A stretch of 11,936 nt of DNA from JBOGJG01 sp050747825 (GTDB lineage Bacteria; Acidobacteriota; UBA6911; RPQK01; JBOGJG01). The stretch's first letter is position 1. Every line of letters starts with the position of its first letter. Position numbers and translations under genes: made by a program. Positions 5,928-11,936 of this stretch are shown piece after piece. The stretch lies in assembly GCA_050747825.1 (NCBI GenBank), contig JBOGJG010000116.1:1-11936 (forward strand), written 5' to 3'. Below the pieces are notes generated by a model. The model saw only the letters and a program-made list of their open reading frames with translations. It was not told where the DNA came from and ran no database searches.

Positions 5928-8900
5928 TCATAGTCCACGAAAAGCCCTCGTCGGGTCGACCGCCGCCGCAGGTTTTGCGGGCACACACAGGCAAGTACCG
6001 CGATGACGAAGCGTCACGAGCGAGGCGATGCGCGGCGGCCGCACTCGCCGGAACCCGTGCGATGTCAGGGCCCGCACCAGTGGAAGGGTGACCGACTCGA
6101 GCGGACCGTTTGGCGACGAATTGTATTCATGCGATATTCTTGCTGAGTCCTTCCCAAACATCTCGTAAATGGCGGTCTGGTGGGCCGGCAAAGTGATGTC
6201 GCCACCCGTAATCTCACGCCCCTGCCTCAAATCGTGGAGAGTACTGAAGAACCCCGTGGGTGCTTCGACTCGCAGTCGGGTCGGCTCGTTCCTGAAGTTC
6301 ACGATGTAGAGCAGCCTCCGGGATCCCACCTGGGCAAAGCGTGCTTCGACTTTCCACTTGTCCGTGCCCTCCGAAGCGCGTACACGCACAGGGCGTGTCA
6401 CCCTGGCTTCTTCGAAAAGCGCATCGAGAAGGCGAGCGTAACTCCGCCCTTCGAACGAGCTTGCTGCAACGTACACCGCGCCCTTGCCCAGTGTTACGCG
6501 AAGAACAGCAGGACTCCGGTCCTCAAAGCGGAACAGCGTCTCAGCGTTTCCATCCGCCTTAAGCAGCTGCCGCACACCGCGCCCTTCCAATTCGCCGATG
6601 GACGATGCAGCGGCGGGTAAGGGCTTGAGGTCGAATGCTGTGTCAGCGAAGACGACCCCCTGGGAAAAGCTCTGGTCATAGCCCTGCACCAAGACGCCAG
6701 CGCTGCCGGGGCGTGGGCGGCGGGTCTCCTGGACCTCGATCCCCAGACGTGCCAGGTAGTCTTGAACGTGGTTGTACTCGTCGCCGAGAAGAGATTCGGG
6801 CACTACCAGCACGCGTCCCCCATCAGCCGCATACTGCCATATCCTCTCGACCACATCCGCCGGCACGTTTCGCGCAGCCGGAATGAGCAGCAGCTTGTAC
6901 CGATTGAGCCACCCCTTCCGGATCTGGCGCTCGGTGATGAAGGTTACCCGTGCATCCAAGTACTGACTGGCCTCATAAGTGTTCTCAAGTTCCGCGAGGT
7001 AGGGCGTGGTTGCCCAAGTCAGCATGTCCGGAGGCAGCTGCAGCGTCGAGGTCTGCGAATAAAAGATGGCCACATCGGCGGGCACGTTGGCGAACGCCGC
7101 AATCTCCTTGTTCAAACGGCGCACGTCGAGTGCCGTGCGGAGCAGCTCGCTGATGTCCCCGAGCGGGAAGTCCGGGCTGTGTGCCAGCGAGTATCGGATC
7201 ACGCTGTGGAACTCGTTAGAGGGCTGTGCGGGCCAATGGTAGATTTGGATGACGGACTTGCCGTGCAGGAACTGGGGCAAGAGAAACTCTACTGATCGGA
7301 GGCCCATCTCCGGGTCGGCCAACGGCTTCTTGTGTTCCGACAGCGCGAGCTGCAGATCCACACCCAGCGTCGAGCCACCACCTTCATGGATGATGAGATC
7401 GTCGACCTCGTTGACGATCCGCTCTTCGTCGATGCCTGTAGTTCCCGTATGGCCTCCCAGCATACTGCTGCTGCCGCCTGCCGCCAGCGGCACCTCCCGA
7501 TCGATCTGCCTGATGCGGCTCTTGACCCACAGCAGATAGTCGGTGAAGCGGTCCGTGTTGAAGCGTGCCCAGTCATACCAGAGGGCGCGGTTCGTACCCG
7601 GAAGTGGGCGTGCATTCTTCACCGGCGGCGCAACGATCTCCTCAAAATCCGCGTAGCTAGTGCCATACAGCTCGTTGACACGCCCGATGCGCGCATGCTT
7701 TTTCTGAAGCCAGTCGCGGAACATCTTCTGGCTGCGATCGCAATAGCAGATGTACATCAGCTCGTACGCCATGATGTCGTAGAGAAGCTGCGGCTGGTCG
7801 TGAAACCTAGGAATGTTGGCACGGATGTACTTGTCCACGGCATCCTGGATGTGCGGACTTTCCAGACAGATGACGACGTTCTCGCGCTTGCTGACACCCA
7901 TCGAGCTGAGGTCGCGGATCAAGTGACCGCACCATCCGTCCCAGCCCACGCGGTGAGTGTCAGGGTACTTATGGAAGGCCTCATAGACCGGTGACTGATC
8001 GATGGTCCAGCGGGATCCGCCACCTACGGAATAGCTTTCGATGTGCTGCAGCGGCGACGCGAAGAACCGCTCGAGCCGGCGACTGGGAGAGTGCAGTGAG
8101 AGAACCATCATCGGTTCCCCTCGCTCGTCGAGGAAGAACCCGTCCTTCATGGGACGGCCTTTCAGTGGCGGCAAGGGACGAATCAGCGCTTCGGATACCC
8201 CAGTGTCATCGTCGGCAGGCAGCCGCGAAGCGCCACTGATAATGTCCTGCAGCTCATGGCGCGCCCGGCGGCAGCTCTCCGCCACATATGTGAACATCTC
8301 GCGCTTGCTATTGTCGTTGTTGTACCAAGCCAGGTTCGGGCGAACGCGCAGTCCCAGGTCGGCCGTCACCAGATGCCGTTCGGCATATATAGTCTCGATC
8401 CCCTGTAGCTGGGCCGCCTGGATTGCCGACGCGAGCAGTTCTCGCTCCTGGTCGGCCCGCATGCGCAACGCAGTCACGGCCGGCGATTCGGGTACATCCT
8501 CCGGCCTTGCCACCTGGCGGATGGTGAAGAAACGGCCCTCGAGGATGGTGACCACATCCTGCGGCAGTAGACGCGATGCCGTCTTCGTGTCTTCCTCTCC
8601 CGCGACAAGCCGAAAGTTGTCGACGTAGAGGATCAATGGAAGGGCTTGGCGCTCGGCCTCTAACTCCAGCCGCCGGATGGCGGCGAGCGAAAGATTTCGC
8701 CGTTCGGAGGCCGTACGCATGCTCCTCAGGTTGGCCTGCACGTGGGTCCATCCCTGCTGTACCCAGATCTTGCGCGGCGCCTCGTAGTACTCTCCTCCTT
8801 CATCCTCAATGCGTAAGGTCAGCGACGAAATGCCCTGGCGCGCGCTGTAGACGTCAAACAGAAGGACTTCGTAAGCACTCCAGTCGCCCGGCATTTTCGT

Positions 8901-9110
8901 GGTGCCGACCCGGGCACGATCCACCGAGAAACGGATCCTGCCCGACCGCTGTCCATGTGAAGCGAACTCCGGCACAACTTCAACGGCGCCTTCCCAGCGC
9001 TTACTGGAATCGGGCAACTCAAAATCCTCCAAGACGAGCACGCGGCCAGCCTGTGCGCCCGAGCCCTCCAGAAAGGACAACCCGCATAGGATTATCAAGA
9101 GTGCTCTCAT
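5928..9110 (-). CDS. Secreted GH42-like glycoside hydrolase (beta-galactosidase type, divergent)
   Basis: This is a 1060-residue exported protein. Its parts in order: a signal peptide (1-21, MRALLIILCGLSFL, cleavage near GAQA); a beta-sandwich of carbohydrate-binding look (about 22-170, ending LILYVDNFRLV); a TIM-barrel region (about 320-670); a flavodoxin/GATase-like domain as in the GH42 trimerisation domain (about 676-795, LLLIPAARNVPADVVERI then GGRVLVVPE); and C-terminal beta domains. By alignment to GH42, Glu450 (DIMAYELM) takes the acid/base place of the usual NEYG motif. Glu601 (KPLADPEMG) takes the nucleophile place, followed by the strand VIQIYHWP. FRDWLQKKHARIGRVNELYGTSY and WYDWARFNTDRFTDYL are also typical of the family. 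About 70 residues at the C-terminus (from 988) resemble no domain. I chose ATG 9110, with GGGAGA 7 bases upstream, over an earlier start at 9233 that would overlap the peptidase gene and lack a signal peptide. The substrate is unknown. Confidence 0.72.
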   Translation of the reverse strand: MRALLIILCGLSFLEGSGAQAGRVLVLEDFELPDSSKRWEGAVEVVPEFASHGQRSGRIRFSVDRARVGTTKMPGDWSAYEVLLFDVYSARQGISSLTLRIEDEGGEYYEAPRKIWVQQGWTHVQANLRSMRTASERRNLSLAAIRRLELEAERQALPLILYVDNFRLVAGEEDTKTASRLLPQDVVTILEGRFFTIRQVARPEDVPESPAVTALRMRADQERELLASAIQAAQLQGIETIYAERHLVTADLGLRVRPNLAWYNNDNSKREMFTYVAESCRRARHELQDIISGASRLPADDDTGVSEALIRPLPPLKGRPMKDGFFLDERGEPMMVLSLHSPSRRLERFFASPLQHIESYSVGGGSRWTIDQSPVYEAFHKYPDTHRVGWDGWCGHLIRDLSSMGVSKRENVVICLESPHIQDAVDKYIRANIPRFHDQPQLLYDIMAYELMYICYCDRSQKMFRDWLQKKHARIGRVNELYGTSYADFEEIVAPPVKNARPLPGTNRALWYDWARFNTDRFTDYLLWVKSRIRQIDREVPLAAGGSSSMLGGHTGTTGIDEERIVNEVDDLIIHEGGGSTLGVDLQLALSEHKKPLADPEMGLRSVEFLLPQFLHGKSVIQIYHWPAQPSNEFHSVIRYSLAHSPDFPLGDISELLRTALDVRRLNKEIAAFANVPADVAIFYSQTSTLQLPPDMLTWATTPYLAELENTYEASQYLDARVTFITERQIRKGWLNRYKLLLIPAARNVPADVVERIWQYAADGGRVLVVPESLLGDEYNHVQDYLARLGIEVQETRRPRPGSAGVLVQGYDQSFSQGVVFADTAFDLKPLPAAASSIGELEGRGVRQLLKADGNAETLFRFEDRSPAVLRVTLGKGAVYVAASSFEGRSYARLLDALFEEARVTRPVRVRASEGTDKWKVEARFAQVGSRRLLYIVNFRNEPTRLRVEAPTGFFSTLHDLRQGREITGGDITLPAHQTAIYEMFGKDSARISHEYNSSPNGPLESVTLPLVRALTSHGFRRVRPPRIASLVTLRHRGTCLCVPAKPAAAVDPTRAFRGL

Positions 9111-9156
9111 CTCTTCTTCTCCCTTCTCCCTCCACGGCGCTGATCGACCAGGCTGG

Positions 9157-11187
9157 TCATCGTAGGTGGCTCTCGACCCAGTCGAGGTGACGATGCATGA
9201 TATCCAATCGAGTCTGAGGCTCGCTCGGACCATGCGTCATGCGCGGGTAGACGACCATCTTCGTCCTGACGCCCTGTCGCCTGAGGGCGTTGTAGAGCTC
9301 GTATCCCTGCGAAACGGGAACACGGCGATCAAGTTCGCCGTGCAAAATCAACGTGGGGGTTGTGACGCCTTTGACGTAGTACATCGGGGAGTGCTTCAGA
9401 TACGTGTCAAGGTTGTCCCAGGGCTCGCCGGAGAAGTAATCCGGCAGGAAGCCCTGAATGTCCATGGAGCCGGCGCAGCTCCAAAGGTTGGTTACCCCGG
9501 CCCCGACAACCGCGGCCTTGAAACGCCTCGTCTGCGTGATGACCCAGCTCGTCATGTAGCCGCCGTAACTCCAACCCATCACGGCCAACCGATCAGGGTC
9601 CGCTATCCCCATCGAGATCACGTGATCCACGCCAGCCATCAGGTCTTCGTAGTCCTTGCCACCCCAGTCATTCAGATTGGCAAAGCGGAAGTTCTTGCCG
9701 TAGCCGCCGGAGCCGCGGATATTCGGCCGCAGGATCGCGTATCCTCTGGCCGCGAAGGTGGCCAGCGGGTAGATACCGGGGCTTCCGAGAAAGTGTTCGT
9801 CGAACCAGCCCATCGGTCCGCCATGGAGCACAACCACCATCGGGTATTCCCTGGTGGGTTCATAGCCCACAGGAAGGGTCAGCAGGCCCTCGATTTCCAG
9901 ACCGTCCCCGGACTTCCATTGAATTCGTCTGGTCTCGCCGATCGGAAGTTTAGGCAAATCGACGTTGGCAGCGCTCACGCGGACTGCCGCACCGCCCGAC
10001 AAGGCCAACACAAATGCTTCCGGGGGTTCATCCGGGCTCTCCTGTACGAAGCCGATGAAGGTCCCGGTGGAGTTCAGCGTCGCGCCACCTGCGTTTCCTC
10101 GTGCCGGAACGTGAACCGCGGTGGTCGCTCCGTCAACGGAAACGGCGTACAAGATTCTGCGGGTTCCTTTTACGCCCGCGAAGAGGAGGCGCGACGAGTC
10201 AGAGGACCAATGGAGGATCTCGCCCGCGGCCTTTCTCGGGATGAGGGCCGGGCGGGAACGACTCAGCATCCCAGGAATCGATGGTCCCTCGTCGAAGGTG
10301 TCCGGAAGAACCCGGGGTGCTCCACCCCGTCGCGGAAGGAGCACGATCTCTTCCTCTCCTGCCCAACGGGCCGGATCGGGCGTGCGCAAGTACGCCAGAA
10401 AGCGCCCATCGGGGGAATATCGTGGCTCTCCCTCCGCCGCTCCGCTGGCGGCGACGACCCGTACGGTCCCGCTCTCGACCTCTACTTCAGACACATCGCT
10501 ACGGACCCAGGCATCCTCACCGGGTGTCGGCTGATGCTCGAACGCGATGTGGCGCGAGTCCGGCGACCAGTCGAAACCCGTGGTGTGATGGGAGGCGGCA
10601 AGAACCCTCCGTGCCTCTTGCTTCCCGCGAGCGTCGGGCTCGCTAGGAATCACCCACAGGCTGTTACCCCTCGGATTCTCATCCAGTACCCGCCAGTCTC
10701 GTTTTTCTTCCTTGGCCTTCTCTTCTTCCTTGGAGAACTCCACACCGGTAAAAGCGATCCACTGGCCATTCGGGGAGATCCGATATTGGTCAATTTGACC
10801 CTTCCAGTCGGTGAGACTCTCCGCCTCGCCCCCATCTACGAGAATGCGCCACACGCTTCGTCTGCCGGAGTGCTGCGAGAGGAAGAAGACAAAGCGCCCG
10901 TCAGGCGAGAAGGAGGAAGAGGAGGCGCCGGATTCCCGGCGCGTGAGCTGGATGCGCTGCGAGCCGTCAGCCCGTGCCAGAAAGATGTTCACGGCGGATT
11001 TGGGGTTTGGACCGTTGAAGACTGTCCGCGTCTGCGTATAAGCGACGAGCCGTCCGTCCGGCGACGGGACCACCTCTCGGACGCTTCGAACCTGCATTGA
11101 GATCTCTGGAGTCCAGCCGCCGAGCGCCTGCGCCCCGGCGGAAATAACCAGAAGGGCCCAACCGACCGTGACTTGTCTGATTCTCAT
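9157..11187 (-). CDS. Secreted S9 family peptidase (prolyl oligopeptidase / dipeptidyl aminopeptidase type)
   Basis: This 676-residue exported serine peptidase starts with a signal peptide (1-21, VGWALLVISAGAQA). A beta-propeller of PD40/WD40-like blades covers about 30-400, with repeated SPDG-type motifs at about 42, 94, 138, 208 and 258. The alpha/beta-hydrolase domain covers about 420-676. The catalytic triad is visible: Ser540 in GWSYGGYM, Asp620 in HGELDRRVP and His652 in RMTHGP. The oxyanion region HGGPMG (455-460) and the RGSGGYG loop are intact. By family it cleaves short peptides in the periplasm or outside the cell, sometimes after proline; the exact specificity is not readable. The length is normal for acylaminoacyl-peptidase-like S9C members. 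The start is ATG 11187, with GGTGG shortly upstream. It lies 54 bases after the ROK gene and 46 before the hydrolase gene, so co-transcription is likely. Confidence 0.93.
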   Translation of the reverse strand: MRIRQVTVGWALLVISAGAQALGGWTPEISMQVRSVREVVPSPDGRLVAYTQTRTVFNGPNPKSAVNIFLARADGSQRIQLTRRESGASSSSFSPDGRFVFFLSQHSGRRSVWRILVDGGEAESLTDWKGQIDQYRISPNGQWIAFTGVEFSKEEEKAKEEKRDWRVLDENPRGNSLWVIPSEPDARGKQEARRVLAASHHTTGFDWSPDSRHIAFEHQPTPGEDAWVRSDVSEVEVESGTVRVVAASGAAEGEPRYSPDGRFLAYLRTPDPARWAGEEEIVLLPRRGGAPRVLPDTFDEGPSIPGMLSRSRPALIPRKAAGEILHWSSDSSRLLFAGVKGTRRILYAVSVDGATTAVHVPARGNAGGATLNSTGTFIGFVQESPDEPPEAFVLALSGGAAVRVSAANVDLPKLPIGETRRIQWKSGDGLEIEGLLTLPVGYEPTREYPMVVVLHGGPMGWFDEHFLGSPGIYPLATFAARGYAILRPNIRGSGGYGKNFRFANLNDWGGKDYEDLMAGVDHVISMGIADPDRLAVMGWSYGGYMTSWVITQTRRFKAAVVGAGVTNLWSCAGSMDIQGFLPDYFSGEPWDNLDTYLKHSPMYYVKGVTTPTLILHGELDRRVPVSQGYELYNALRRQGVRTKMVVYPRMTHGPSEPQTRLDIMHRHLDWVESHLR

Positions 11188-11241
11188 AAGGCCACCAACT
11201 CCCGCGAGCCGGCCATGGCACGCGAGAACGATCTTCGCCTC

Positions 11242-11936
11242 TTAACCCGCGCTCTGGGTACTCATCACAACCGAGTGGGACAGCCTCCGCTCGTCGCCGG
11301 GATCGAAACTCGTGAAGAAACGCGTTACCACCAAGGCTACCGCGCCGAGAATGGACGAATCCGCGACATGCCTTGAAGGGAAGATTCGGACGCCACTCAG
11401 GTCGTAACCGGCAACGCGGCTGCGTACGACACCCCAGACGATCTCCTCAACCAAGTCCCACGCCTCCGCAAGCCAGTCGCCCACCACGATGGCCTCGGGG
11501 TTGAGCGCCCAGATCAGATTGGCAAACCCGGTCCCGACATGGGCAGCGGTTTGCTCGAGGCTAGGCCGCGCAACGGGATGCCCTTCCCGCGCCATCCGCA
11601 CGATGGCTGAAGCTTCCACATCAGCCTTTCCCGCTCCACTCTGCTCGCTCAGCTCGGAATAGAGCCGGTTCAGTGCAAAGTCGGAGGCATACTGCTCCCA
11701 GCAGCCGGTGCTGCCGCACCCGCAGCGAAGGCCATCCGCATAGAGCGTGGTGTGGCCGAACTCCGCCGCTGCCGAATACGCGCCCTGAAGGACCTGGCCG
11801 TTGATGATGACGCCAGTGCCCAATCCGCCGCTGACCGTGACGAAGACGAAGTCTCGAAGCGGTCTGCCTTCCCGCTCTGAGAACCACATCTCCGCCACCG
11901 CCGACAGTTTCGCGGCGTTCTCAAAATAGAACGGGA
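11242..11936 (-). CDS. ROK-family protein (regulator or sugar kinase), 5' end outside the window
   Basis: Only the last 230 or so residues are present; the N-terminus, where a DNA-binding domain would be, lies beyond position 11936. The ROK core is clear: DFVFVTVSGGLGTGVIINGQ (phosphate-binding region), then AEFGHTT and the zinc motif GLRCGCGSTGCWEQYAS with its three Cys and the preceding His. The C-terminal part, ANLIWALNPEAIVVGD and DSSILGAVALVV, is typical. The motif just upstream, usually E-N-D-x-N with the kinase catalytic Asp, reads ENAAKLSA, so both Asp and Asn are replaced. This suggests a sugar-sensing repressor without kinase activity rather than a glucokinase. As the first visible gene of the operon it probably controls the operon itself. 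An internal GTG at 11898 is not the true start because the frame continues upstream with conserved sequence. Confidence 0.88.
   Translation of the reverse strand, partial: PFYFENAAKLSAVAEMWFSEREGRPLRDFVFVTVSGGLGTGVIINGQVLQGAYSAAAEFGHTTLYADGLRCGCGSTGCWEQYASDFALNRLYSELSEQSGAGKADVEASAIVRMAREGHPVARPSLEQTAAHVGTGFANLIWALNPEAIVVGDWLAEAWDLVEEIVWGVVRSRVAGYDLSGVRIFPSRHVADSSILGAVALVVTRFFTSFDPGDERRLSHSVVMSTQSAG

Noticed and set aside
9111..9233. Upstream start at 9233 for the glycoside hydrolase
   Set aside because: It would overlap the end of the peptidase gene and bury the signal peptide behind 41 residues; the ATG at 9110 has a purine-rich ribosome binding site.
9166..11100. Long plus-strand open frame of 644 codons opposite the S9 peptidase gene
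   Set aside because: It is the antisense shadow of a GC-rich gene. The minus strand carries a full signal peptide, propeller and catalytic triad, while the plus-strand translation has no domain.

Overview
This window is GC-rich bacterial chromosomal DNA. Gene content points to Acidobacteriota, probably a Solibacter/Bryobacter-type soil lineage. The main clue is a long Oar-like TonB-dependent receptor that starts with a carboxypeptidase-regulatory-like domain, a family greatly expanded in that phylum. Secreted hydrolases and a ROK regulator nearby fit the same picture. The taxonomic call is an inference from gene content only.

Left part (1-1236): a hairpin-rich segment of unknown nature (1-127) lies directly upstream of a small DUF2007-type protein gene (136-411). 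Next come a tRNA-Leu(UAG) on the minus strand and a tRNA-Pro(UGG) on the plus strand, transcribed divergently from a short shared spacer. A non-coding stretch follows. It holds four consecutive hairpins (813-924) and then a good sigma70-type promoter (1132-1160).

Middle part (1237-4938): the promoter reads first into the 5' remnant of a TonB-receptor paralogue, made of a signal peptide plus the first strand of its N-terminal domain, frameshifted and cut off after about 55 codons. It then reads into an intact 1168-residue Oar-like receptor with its own ribosome binding site. This looks like promoter capture or gene replacement between paralogues.

Right part (5192-11936): four minus-strand genes separated by 46-61 bases form a probable operon. 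In transcription order they are a ROK-family protein (5' end outside the window), a secreted S9 prolyl-oligopeptidase-type peptidase, a secreted GH42-like glycoside hydrolase, and an RraA/HMG-aldolase-like protein. The operon converges on the receptor gene across a 253-base spacer with two GC-rich hairpins. A plausible joint role is sugar-responsive (ROK) breakdown of extracellular glycoconjugate or protein-linked sugar by the two exported hydrolases, with the RraA-like protein acting on a downstream keto-acid. The substrate cannot be read from the sequence.

I saw no CRISPR array, complete insertion sequence, phage gene or defence system. The most unusual items are the truncated receptor remnant, the divergent glycoside hydrolase with an odd C-terminal tail, the ROK protein lacking the usual catalytic Asp, and the structured non-coding segments.
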